Assembly: GCA_003049485.1 (NCBI GenBank)
Contig: PYST01000010.1
Span: forward strand, 188,500-252,499
Source of the DNA: Ophioceras dolichostomum
Taxonomy: Eukaryota; Ascomycota; Sordariomycetes; Magnaporthales; Ophioceraceae
Reading direction: 5' to 3'
Length of the DNA stretch: 64,000 nt
Both the position numbers and the translations under genes were made by a program. Below, piece by piece: positions 1 to 10,514 of this stretch (position 1 is the stretch's first letter; the number at the start of each line of letters is the position of its first letter). Under the pieces are notes generated by a model. The model saw nothing but the letters and a program-made list of their open reading frames with translations. It ran no database searches and was not told the origin of the DNA.

Positions 1-929
1 AGCCCGCACTGGAGCTCTCTTCCCCCTTCCCCTTACGCGGGATAAACCGCATGGCATGGAAACAAGGAGGTTCTTCACCATCCACTTCTTCCTTTTTCGG
101 TGTGGAGCGTCTGGTGTGGCCCATCAACGCAAACCCCTCCCGTTTTTGTACAAAGCCGCACGTAGCGTCGTAGCCCAGCAAGACAGCAAATCATTTCTTG
201 ATGAGGGGCCGAAGTGGGGGAAGGAAGATTTCCATCTCATCCTTTCCCATCCTGCCAGTGAGGGATATCGTTCTTGTACTACCTCCAGCTCTCTACAATT
301 CGTCGCCGCCGGACATAACCTTAGGCCTTCTCCCAACGACTAGGTTAGGCTAGGCCAGGCTAGGCCGGTCGGTCTCGTGGTCGGTGTCTTATACCCCTTT
401 TAGATGAGCTTGCGAAACTGCCCTTTGCAGGATGCAGCTGCATTGCATGATACATACCTGCATAGGTAGGCGAGCTGTCAAGTCAACAACAGATGTGATG
501 TGATAGCCAACATTTTGAGCAACACAACACACATTCTTCTGATGGGAGGAGGAGGTGGTGGAGAAGGAGGAGAACAGGGGCTTCGTTCAAAATACCATCA
601 TCGCATGTCTCCGTTCGCAAGGTAGTGTCATCTCGTCGTAGAGTTTGACGAATCGAACCACGCGGCCTTGCCCGTAGTGAGACAACGACCCGAATACTAC
701 TGACATACTCGTTGTTCAGCCCGCCCCTGCTCCATAACGTCGTCATCACGAGCGCAAGTGACGGCTTGACACCTATATTGACCTGCCTTGCGAGCCCCTG
801 ACTTGTATGTTGATGAGCGAGCGAGGCTGCCGCCTCCTGCACAGGTCCTCACACACATCCACTTGCCTATCACCTGCTCACCGAGTTCACACCCACCTAC
901 TTACCAAGGAAAGACTGACATCGCAGGAC

Positions 930-972
930 CACACGCACACGCATACACACAGACACACACAGACACACACAG
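930..972. repeat. CA/ACAC dinucleotide microsatellite
   Basis: An imperfect run of CACA units interrupted by G and T bases is visible directly. It lies in non-coding sequence and has no apparent function. Confidence 0.7.
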
Positions 973-2313
973 TTGATTGGGCGAGGTACGCTCCTCAAGG
1001 CCCTCCGGAAAAAAGTCGAGGGGAGTACCAACTTTCATAAAGTATTAACGAGAACAAGCCCCATCCGCAACGGTAAAGCGACAGGGCTTGTTGACGAAGA
1101 CGAATGTGACCATCACGGATAACTGCAGCAAGCGACGTGACCGGACAAATCGGAACGCAACGCCTAGGGACAACACAGGACATAGGATACATCCATGCCC
1201 CCTCCCTCTCCACATCTGGTTTTCAATGCAAGTGTCCTCCTAGTTGACGACAAGGGCCATGATGCCGGCGCTTTGAAGGTGTCTCTAGGTACCATGCATC
1301 GATTTGATAGGTAAGGAAGAGATGTACCTACCGAGGTACCTACCAACCTCCCCGGGCAGACATCAAAGACGAAAGCACAACCGATCTGCATCCGGTTATA
1401 CGCCCGGCCAGGTAACATGCTGCGGGCAAAGATGGACAAGGAAAAGTCGCCGAACGTTTGTGCCCCTGCCAGCGGCATTGGTGCGTAACGACATGGGCAG
1501 AGCAGGCCAGGAAGTAAACACGGCTTCTAGGAAATGTGAAGGCTCTATCTTTCGTGATGAGAGAGACAATATCTGACAGGAGAATGAGAAGGTGATGCGT
1601 GCTCGGGAACGAGACAGGGGCAGGTCCAAAACCCAACCCGCCCCCCTCCCGACGCAGAGATGGACAGGTACCTACCACCTAGGTATCTCTAGGTATGCGG
1701 TACAGCCGAACCGGAAGCAGGTACAATGGCAAGCGAGTAAGTTTTCCTCTCCTTTTCTTCATCAAGTGACGGTCACAAGCATGTCTGCCCACTTCCTCGC
1801 AACCTGGCTTGCTCTTCCCCAACTCTTCCCCAAGTCGAGAACAAGTGGAGGAAGCCAAAAAAAAGGAGACAAAGCAGTTGCAACGAAAATTTCCATCGCA
1901 GGCCAAAAGAGAATTTGGAATGCGAAGGGACAGGCTGCCTTGCCCCCTCCAAAGAACTGGAGGAGAAACACATCCAATGTATAAAGAAGCAACAAAAGAA
2001 CTCAAGTAGGCAGGTAGGTGTCGGTAGGTAGGTAGTAGGTAAGTAGATGGAATTTGCTTGCCTGCTAGATGTGAGAGGAAAAAGAGAGAGAGAAAAAAAA
2101 GAAAGAAACCTTTGAAATAACTAACAACATCAACAACAAATACGACGAAAATACCGTCCAACGTCCCCAAGAAGACTGGACCGAGAGAGCTAAGCAAGAG
2201 AGTATGAGCGAGATCCGTCACCGAGGATGATATTGCCCCTATGATAGATAGACAGTGGAAGCAGAGGAGAGGGATGGGAGAAGAAATAGAAGGGAGGGAG
2301 AGAGAGAGAGAGA

Positions 2314-2376
2314 AGGGGGGGGGGGGGGGGGGGNNNNNNNNNNNNNNNNNNNNNNNNNNNNNNNNNNNNNNNNNNN
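2314..2376. other. Assembly gap preceded by a 20-base G run
   Basis: Twenty consecutive G residues (2314-2333) run into 43 Ns (2334-2376), following a GA-rich tract. The gap lies in non-coding DNA downstream of the LSB5-like gene. The homopolymer probably caused the break, and the real length of this tract is unknown. Confidence 0.95.
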
Positions 2377-2395
2377 GTGGCGGGTGTCTGGCGGT

Positions 2396-2454
2396 GAAGC
2401 CGAAGCTGAAACCGAAGCCGAAACCGAAGCGGAAGTGGGAGCGGAAGCCGAAGC
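2396..2454. repeat. GAAGCCGAAACC-type tandem repeat
   Basis: Degenerate copies of a GAAGC(C/T)GAAACC unit follow one another with a roughly 12-base period, then degrade into GGAAGTGGGAGC. It lies 3' of the LSB5-like stop codon, so it may be transcribed as 3' UTR. Confidence 0.7.
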
Positions 2455-2492
2455 AGGCGCGGCGACGAAATGAGTTTATAACCCAACCCGTG

Positions 2493-4936
2493 CTAGTACC
2501 GGTACATAGGCTCCTGGTGCGACTGCTGCTTCGGCGGCTCCATGGGCACCGGCGGAGCTCCACTCACCACCCCCGATCCTGCCGCTCCCCCTCCGACCCC
2601 TCCGGCTCCTCCCGCACCCGACCCCAAGTTCTGCCCCTGCCCCGGCGCCCCGGGCCTTTTGTGGTTGTGATACCCCCCATCATCAGAGTCATTATACAAA
2701 TCACTATCATCATCATCATCGTCATCCTTTGGCAGCTGCTTTCTCCTCGGCACGCTGCTTCCTGAATCATTCGCGGCCCTGAAACCCGGGTTGTAAGGCT
2801 CGAACGCCAATCTTGGCGAATCGCTCGCGTTCGGGTCCGCTGCTGATGAGGAACCTGCTGCTCCTGCTGTGGTTGTTGTGCGCAGACGACTTGGCGCCCG
2901 GGACCCGCTGCCGCCGCCGCCGTTCCCTCCCTCGTCCACAGGGTCGCGAAAAGGATCTTCTTCTGGTCGGGGCGTTCCTGTCGTTGAGCGTGACGGACCC
3001 GCCATGGCCGAGGGCTCAGCTTGCTTGCCGACCGCTTTCCGGCTGGGGACGGCCGGGCCCGCCGCGTTCGTGTTGGCTGCATAGGAGGAACCGCCGGGGC
3101 CACCTCCGCCGCCGCCGCGGGGCAGGGAGGACGAGGAGGCGCCGCCGTTGAGGCCATAGGAGAAGCGGTGGGGGTCGACGGGGCTCACGGGGGACGTCGC
3201 GGCGTTGTTGTTGTGGTCCCGCAGCGGTGGCAGAGTCGGCGGGCCGTCGTTGGAGTGCACGGCGTTGCTGCTGCCGTCGCCGGTCCGGAGGTGCTTCCGC
3301 GCGTTGAGCACCGCGCGCTGGTGGTGGTTCAGCGCCGTCTGGAGCTGGTCGTTGGTGTCGATCATGGACTGGTACGTCTCGTCGTCCACGGTCGTCTCCG
3401 AGCCGTCGGCGGCCGCGCGGGACGCGTCGTTCATGTAGCCCTGGATCGAGCGCGACGCGGACAGGCACCGGTCGGCGAATTCCTTGATGAGGTCGTTGGA
3501 GAGCACCTCCGCCGGCGGCGTGCAGCTGACGACCTGCTCGAGGAGCTTCGCGGACGTGCGGGCCTCCTCGAGCCGGTTCGCCAGCTCGACTGGGTCAGGG
3601 ATGCGCCGGTTCGTGTGGTGCCGCGAGAAGTAGCTCTGCGAGTGCCGGTTGTTGGAGGAGGAGAACGGTGGCGCGTTGAGCGTGCGGGGCGCGCCTGGGG
3701 GTGGATAGCCTGCGGCGCCGGGTGGGGGTTGCTGAGGGGGTACCTGGATGTTAACGGTCAGTCCGTCTTGGCGTCCTTGATGTCCTTGATATATCTGCCT
3801 ATCCACCGCTACAGTTTGTATCTGCAAACCGAGGAGTCGTGACGAAGGAATGACTGTGGGAAGAACCGGAACTCACGCCATAGGCCTTGTAAGCCTTCTC
3901 CTTCTCCTTCCTCCACATCTCGACAATGGGTCCAAGCCCTTCGTCGTAGCCCTTGGACGTCTGGAACGAGTCGAGCGTCTCCATCAGGATCTGGCGCACC
4001 GAGGGGTCGCGGCCGTAGCGCAGCAGCTCCTTGGTCGTATCGACGAACTTCTTGTCCACGTTGCGCGTGAAGGTCATGCCCGGGTTGTCGGCAAGGATGC
4101 GCATCAGCATGATGGCGTTGTATTGGAACGACGGCTTCGACGAGTAGTCCTTGTGCAGGTACTTGCGGATGATGCGCGCGCACTCGGCCGCCGCTGCAGG
4201 GGAGGACTCGGCCGCGTCTACGATCGCAGGGAGGAAGGTCACCTCGTCGCCCTGTGGTCGTGTCGGTTCGGTTAGCAATGTTCCCCTGACTGGCTCGCTG
4301 GCAGCAGCCCATCTCGATTTTAAGCGCTGCGCCCTTCTTTTCCTTTCCCCTTTCGGTTCGTGTCTCTCTCTCTCCTTCCTGCCGCGTGAACGTACCGAGT
4401 TATCCTTGCCGCCAGACTCGCAGAACGATCGCTGTGATATTACTCTCCCAGTCAGCCATTGTTCTCGACTATTCCGCAACGGTCGTTTGCCATGCTCAGT
4501 CCGTGCGTGTTCGCGTGGCATGACAACAGTTCCGGCGTCCGTGGTTCGGTGTGGGTTCGTACCACATTGCGAGATGCGACGCCTTCTGGCGAGTCGTCCA
4601 CTAGGCCAACATCTTGACTGTTGCCAGCGCCGCCACCAGTTGACCCTGTTCACGCGCACGTTGGGTGATGAAAAGTTGTCAGCTTTCAGGGGTTCCTCGG
4701 CCATGAGAAGAATATACGATCGCGGACGAGGATGGGACATGGACGATAAGCAGCCCGCTCTCTCGCTCCAGTCCCCCACAGTTGCTGCAGGTCGCCAGCC
4801 GCTGACGTCGTCTTTAAAATGTCTCGCCCTTGCACCGCACTGACTGAGCTGCACTGCACTGATACGTACTATTTGTAGGCTGCCTCTTGATGCTTCCGAG
4901 CATCTTGTTCATGCTGAGACCCTTCATGGCCTTCAT
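2493..4936 (-). CDS. lsb5: LSB5-like VHS-GAT domain adaptor protein
   Basis: Five exons read on the minus strand: 4936-4870, 4645-4563, 4431-4396, 4251-3877 and 3821-2493. All junctions are GT-AG and in phase, giving about 629 residues. The start codon opens MKAMKGLSMNKMLGS, a short basic N-terminus I associate with fungal Lsb5 homologues. Exon 4 (residues about 63-187) is a VHS/ENTH-like helical domain. Residues about 260-365 resemble a GAT three-helix bundle (LANRLEEARTSAKLLEQ onward). The tail is disordered, Gly/Pro-rich, with an acidic run of aspartates. In yeast Lsb5 links actin patch assembly (Las17/Sla1), ubiquitin and Arf3 at endocytic sites; the same role is inferred here. The three small 5' exons are hand-derived. 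The acceptor of the last exon could instead be about 90 bases downstream (before VPPQQ), which is also in phase. Confidence 0.9.
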
Positions 4937-7186
4937 CTTTGCCCGGGTGCCCCGGAAGCGTCGGGGTTGCCAGAAACCAAAATTGAGATGCGTGGATAAA
5001 TTCGTTGTTCGAGAGGGATATCGTCAGGCGATGTGTATCGATCGCGAGGTAGGCCGTCGGAGTGTTACAGGAGTAGTAGGGGTGGACGGAGTGATGAACG
5101 TTCCGATGCGGAGTTCTGGGGTTTTCTTTCGTCGTTCGGTTTGCAGCGGCGCGAGATGTCGACCGTTTGCGAAACAAAAGCTCGTGGACCGGGGCGCGTG
5201 TTTTTGCGGATGGGCGAAATTTCGTTGGTTGAGAATGGATGAATATTGGAAGATGAATGCTTGGATCGACAGGGGGGACGATGTGTCGCATAAAAGTGCG
5301 CCCGCCTTGTGTGATTGTAGGTGGTACAAAGAGGATCGACCGAGAAACTGGGCGGGCGATGGTACCGATGATTGTGGATATTGCAGAAGGAGAGAGAATA
5401 GTAATGCCTGAACAAACGGGCGCGTCGTCTGCCGCAAAACCTCCAGGATTCCCCTTGCTCGTGGTTGACTTCAATGTTCGGCTGGTTGACTTGTTCCACA
5501 ACGACACGGGCACCACACGCGAGGAGGGAGTGATCGGAGGAGGATGAGGGGCTCCTACGTTGCTGGGCGGGCGAGCGAAGTGGGTGAGCTGATGCCGGCG
5601 GCTTTCCCAGGCCACAGCGAGTGAAGTTAATTTCCTTCCGCCGCAACAGAGAGCCGCCAGTGGATGTATCGTCGGCAGGCTTCGATTGAAGGTGAGATGT
5701 TCAATGGCTTCTGCCGATTGGTCAGTCGACAGAAACGCCTAAAAATTGTCCTGAGTCCTGTGGTAGGGCTGCAGGACGCTGGATGAGGGGTTCAGTCGTT
5801 CTGCAGCACAGTGCTGCGCTGGTTATCGGATAGCGCCGCGTACATGCCTGTATCCACTGGTCACTGGAGGCGTTGGTGCAGCGAAACCACAGGACGCGGT
5901 CCGATGTTTGAAGGAGAGATGGTAAGGGAGAGAAAAGCGCCCTGCTTCCTCAAGAATTCGGAGGTAGTATTATTATTACTATGTCCCATTTGAACCGACT
6001 GGCTCCCATCCATCAATTCACATCGAGCGTGACATCGCAGCGAAAGGCCGACGGCGGCCTCGCCAGAGCTCGGTGCGCTGGGTGGTGAGTGTGGCTACGA
6101 AAGCCGATTCTGGCGCTATCCCGGGATGCCAAGCCCCTCCTCTGCGGCTGTGCAAAGACTCTACACGCAAGCGACCATCGCAGGACTCGTCTATCTTCCA
6201 AAATCACTCGCCTCTCGGCTGCCATTCGGCTACCTTTGGCCCTCTAGCGTGACTGTCGTCGCTCGTCAGCTCGTCAGTGACGCAGCCTCGCTTTGTTGGG
6301 AACCAGTTAGCAGTCGTCTGCTGACTCCATTCCGGGGCACCGTTACGTAGACCTCACTCCCAAGTCGCTTGGTATGCTGCTACCTACGACACCAAATGAA
6401 GGTATCCAAGGTAGGTATGTAGCTGCCTCCACTTTTGGGTCAACAAGCACCGCCGGACTGATGGGAGGGAGGCATGGATGGATATCGGGCGGAAGTGAAC
6501 GTATGAACTTGAGTCGGGACAATTTCCCCTCGATCCCCCTTTGATTTCGGGGGTTGGAGGTACCTCCCTACCTACATGGTACCTACCTAAGATATGGGAG
6601 GGACATGGCCGCTGGTGCGGCACGTTGAGGCACAACGGCTTGTTCCTCCCGAGCCCTTCGTGTCTGTGTGTCCGACGTCAAGTCTGACATGCAGCATGGC
6701 TTGTCTACCCGCCGAGCTAGCCGAATAGAAACGGCCCGAGATCTAGACTTACCACATAAGATGGCTTGCGTGGTTCGAGAAGCAAGGCAAACATGGAGGG
6801 ACATCGTGAACGAAGACTCACTCCCTCATTGTTGCAAATACCATCCGGATAGACACCGCTTCCGTTTTAGTTAAGCCGATTGCGTATTCACATATCCCAA
6901 CATCGGACCATATAAAACCGGCTTCTGTTTACAGGCCCCCTGAGAGTTTTTGATCCTGCAAACCGTGGCGATTCTGGGTTACCGCTCCAACGTAGACAGA
7001 CCAAGGCGGCCCCGAAAAAAAAGAAAAGAAGTAAACCTGATAGACGTGTTGAAAAGAAAGAGAACCGAAGGGAAAATGTCCATACCGATGTAGACCCAAC
7101 TCCATTGCTGCTGCAGAAAGAGGAATAAACAACCAACCAACCTCCCAGTCCTTTTGTCTTGCCCCCATATCGCCATTCCATTGTTC
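4937..7186. other. Intergenic region, promoter side of LSB5-like gene
   Basis: No reading frame here has a recognisable domain. The left part is upstream sequence of the minus-strand LSB5-like gene; the right part is downstream sequence of the UBX gene. GGTACC/CCTACC-type words cluster at about 6390-6420 and 6555-6600. Confidence 0.55.
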
Positions 7187-8970
7187 TCAGTCCTCCTCCT
7201 CCTCGTCTTCGTCTTCCGAATCGGACTCGATGGTCTCGACTATCAGGTTCCCAGACCTCCCGATCTTCTCGCCCAGCGTGTCCGTCTTGCTGGGCGGGTA
7301 CACCTCGCGCGGCATGGGCGAGGCGATCAGGAATGCGTACTCGTGCCTGTACTCCTCTTCGTCGGGTTTCGCCTCGGCGGCCTTCTCGTCCAGGTCGCTG
7401 ATGTCGTTCTCGCGGCGCCGGCGTTGCCTCTCGAGCACGTCGTAGCAGTCCACAAAAGCGTAAAGCTCCTCCACCGTGGTGGAAGCGGCGAAGCGGCGCA
7501 CGATGCGTCCCGCCCCCGTCTCCTCGGGCATCATGAGCGCGATGCGCACGACATCCTTCGCGTTCGCAGGCGCAGGCGCGGGCGGCTCGGGCGCGATGGT
7601 GGTGGCGCGCCAGGCGCGCCAGCGGCGGGCGCAGTCCTCGCGGCGGGCGAGCGCCTCGGCGGCCGCGAGGGCGCGCTTCTCCTCCTCGGCGGCGGCGGCG
7701 GCCTCCTCGCGGCGCAGGCGCGCCTTCTCGCGGTCCTTGGCGAGGGAGCGCTCGTACGCCGAGTCCTGCTCGGACCGTAGGCTGCGCGCGACAGCCTGGG
7801 CGGTGCGCTCGGCGCGCACGCCGTCCAGGTCGGGCGCGTGCTTGTCGATGGCGGCGCGCAGGCCCGCGAGCAGGCGGTCGGCGGTGGTGGCGCCCTGGAA
7901 CCGCTTGATGGTGCCCATGCGCGTGCTGCCCTCCCGCGGCGTCAGGCAGACCAGGCAGGCGAAGGGGAACATGGTGCAGCGGTACTCGTCGGCCACCTGG
8001 TACGCTTCCGAGTCGAGCACGTTGCCGCCCCACAGGATCACGTTGTTGGCGGGTTCCCTGACGAACAAGACGACGCGCGGGTCCAGTAGGACGTCGCGCA
8101 CGAAGGACTCGGTGTCGTCGTGCTCGGGCGAGATCAGCACGACGAGCAGGAACTTGAGCTCGTGCTTCGCCTTGTCGTACGCCTGCGCCGACCCGCCGTC
8201 GAACCAGGGCAGGTCGTGCGCGCCGTACGTCTCCTCGAACTCGCGGCGGAACCTGGCGGCCGAGTCGCGGGGCATCAGCTGCCGCCTGCCGTAGTTGCTG
8301 GCCTGGCGGGCCGCGTCGATCGCGCGGGGGCGGATCGGACGGGGGATGTACGAGAGGACGTAGAGCACGACCCGGAATATGCCCGACAGCGCCTGGTAGC
8401 CCACCCGGAAGGGCACGAAGAGGATGGCGAGCAGAGTCGGCGGTCGGTAGACGGTCGGCGGCAAGGGCACGACCCTGGGTGCCAGCTCGGTCCGGTGGGC
8501 AGCGCTTCGGGCGCCGCCGAGGCGTGTGCGGGCCGAGATGTCCTCGAGGCTGTCTTGTAGGTTCTCGAACCGGGCGCCGCCGCCACCTCGGGCTTGTTGT
8601 CGGGCGTTGACCTCTTGTACGAATGCATTTTCTTGCGCGAGGGCTTCGGCGACGAGATCAGGACCTTCACCGTCAAAGAACTTGGCGATCGCTATCTGGA
8701 GAAGAGAGGCGGGGGGAGGGAGGAGTGTTTTGAAATTAGCTTCTGCTTTTGCTCCTGGTGCTGATGCTGATGATGCGAGGCTGATGACGCAGCGCAAGCA
8801 ATTGGGAAGGGACGCACGGAAGCGGCACCTACCTGGGGATTCCATTGTGACCTCTGGAGTAAGGGAATAGCGTCCTTGGCTGGCTGGTCTGTGATCATGG
8901 TGTACTGCTGCAGCGCCTCCTGCTGGCTCGCCGAGAGCTGGCTGAGGTCGACCTCGGAGTCGTCGGCCAT
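7187..8970 (-). CDS. UBX2: UBA-UAS-UBX domain ER membrane protein (Ubx2/FAF2 type)
   Basis: Two exons, 8970-8833 and 8695-7187, join in phase across a 137-bp GT-AG intron to give 548 residues. Exon 1 encodes a UBA-like helix bundle (residues about 5-46). Residues about 127-164 form a hydrophobic hairpin with a central Pro/Gly, the usual monotopic ER anchor of this family. A thioredoxin-like UAS domain follows (about 200-335), then an Ala/Arg/Glu-rich coiled coil (about 350-420) and a C-terminal UBX domain (about 430-530). The tail is strongly acidic. This domain order is that of yeast Ubx2, S. pombe Ucp10 and human FAF2, which recruit Cdc48/p97 to ERAD substrates; that role is inferred. The UBX loop reads P-M-P-R rather than the classic F-P-R. 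The start codon is well placed before the UBA domain and the gene is intact. Confidence 0.93.
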
Positions 8971-10514
8971 GATTGTGGCTGCTGCTGCCGTTGCCGGAGC
9001 TGGTCGGTCTGGTCTGCTGGTGCCCGTGCTAGTGCCGCTATAGTATAATGAACACCACCACCACTTCTGCCTGGCGCGGAAGGGCGTCCGCGAGCCGGAC
9101 GAACGGGGCGCGCTCTTTAAATTGGAGGTACGACGGTTGGCGGGTGTTGCTGGTGATTTTATGGCGTCGTTCACGGCCGCTTGCAGCGAAGGTACAGCTT
9201 TCGTGTTCTTGGTGTGTGAGCACAGGTGGACGGGCTCCACGGAACCACCCCAACCACGCAGGAATTAATAGCGGCAACCAGCTCTCTCTTTGCCCACAAA
9301 AGCAAAAGGAGAACAAAAATCCGCGTGGCTAGTCCTTTAAAATTAAACGAGCAGTCACTGTCGTCCGGTTCAGTTGCCGATAGCTCACGGTGGATGATGA
9401 CGGAGGACTCCGGATCCAGGTCCAGGCAGCCAAGAAAGCCACTGATGCGGTTGATGACAGAGATGGTGGAAATCGCAAGGTCTTGGCAGAGGAGCTATAA
9501 GCCGGTCCACGCAGACTCAAAGGACTCAAAGGACTTTATAGGACAGAAGCTGCCATGGTGCACGACGAAATTGATGATGCGAACAAAAGAAAATCGCGAA
9601 GCTTTTCCTTGTGTGCACAAGAAACGAACCGATTGTGCAAATCCTGCACGGACGAGCCCCTGCCCGTAACCGCAACGCTCTCAGGTGTAGGTCCAGCTCA
9701 GGGGACTCAGGTACCTCTAGGCCATCAGTGCGTACAAGTTCCGGCAGGCTGTTGCCCAAAACGCAGAGTACCTGCCCGATGATGCTTTAGAAACCTCATC
9801 CTAGATAGGTACCCTATAGAAAGAGCCGAACAAGAAGGTCTCCCATTTGGCACTTCCGTATCCACATCATTTTTCCACCTATGTAAAAAAGAACGCTGCC
9901 TGGTCAGAGTTGGCCTTGTTGGGTCCCCCCAAAAGTACAATATTGAACTGTCAATCTCACCAATGCCAGGGGTGGTCGCAGTGGGTGCCGTCATCAGGAG
10001 ACGAAGGCGGAGGCGGGATAGTGAAGAACAACAGCTCTTAGTGAAAGTTGGCGGACCTGATCACGTACCCCGATAGCATCTCCAAATACCTGACAAGCAT
10101 CTCCGTGCGTGCCGCACCGTTTCCCTTGTCGGGCAAGACACAGGAGTGGAGCCCCCTGATTGTCTATTCCGGCCCCTGCTCGCTTACAGCTCAGGTTGAT
10201 GAAGTGCCCTTGGGAGGTTGCCCATAAGCTATTTTACTTAGGATAGGTACTTATGCCCGAGGCTGAAGAGGCCTAACTCTTGGCCCACGCAAGCACTTGT
10301 CCACAGCCCCAACTTTGCATCCTGTCGCAACCGCCCAACTCTCCAATATCTCCAATATTTTCTGCGCGTCCTCCCTCAGCTCTCCCCCGAGACCTCGACA
10401 CGACTCCAAGGTTCTCCTCGTGCCAGAGAGACGACGTCCTCCCTTTGACACAACTTAAGTTCTTCGCATCAGAGACTTTTGTCTCTCTGATGCGAAGGAC
10501 TTAACGCGCAACCG
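8971..10514. other. Divergent intergenic region between UBX2 and PAN3
   Basis: This is the shared promoter space of two divergently transcribed genes. No coding feature was recognised. It contains scattered GGTACC-type words (about 9710, 9812, 10243) and, at its right end, the hairpin at 10455-10504. Confidence 0.6.
10455..10504. promoter_or_regulatory. Strong inverted repeat just upstream of the PAN3 start
   Basis: The left arm (10455-10476, beginning TTAAGTTCTTCGCATCAG) and right arm (10481-10504, ending CTGATGCGAAGGACTTAA) are complementary over about 22 pairs with a four-T loop. The only imperfections are one T that would form a U-G wobble in RNA and a two-base GA bulge. The right arm ends 10 bases before the PAN3 ATG, so it should be in the 5' leader. 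A regulatory role is inference. Confidence 0.75.

Larger units (their letters stand above)
1..2492. other. Intergenic region, no convincing gene
   Basis: Short reading frames occur on both strands but none shows a recognisable domain, a secretion signal or a credible intron structure. The stretch holds a CA-type microsatellite near 930-972, several copies of GGTACC/CCTAGG-like words (about 1288, 1325, 1669, 2005-2045), a purine-rich tract (2285-2333) ending in a 20-base G run and a block of Ns (2334-2376), and a GAAGCCGAAACC-type tandem repeat (2396-2454). It is 3' flank of the LSB5-like gene on its right edge. Confidence 0.6.

Noticed and set aside
1679..2563. 294-codon minus-strand frame
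   Set aside because: It runs through the N block and a low-complexity purine tract. Its right end is a shadow of the LSB5-like last exon.
6888..8033. 381-codon minus-strand frame rich in Arg and Ala
   Set aside because: It is an out-of-frame shadow of the GC-rich UBX2 coding sequence.
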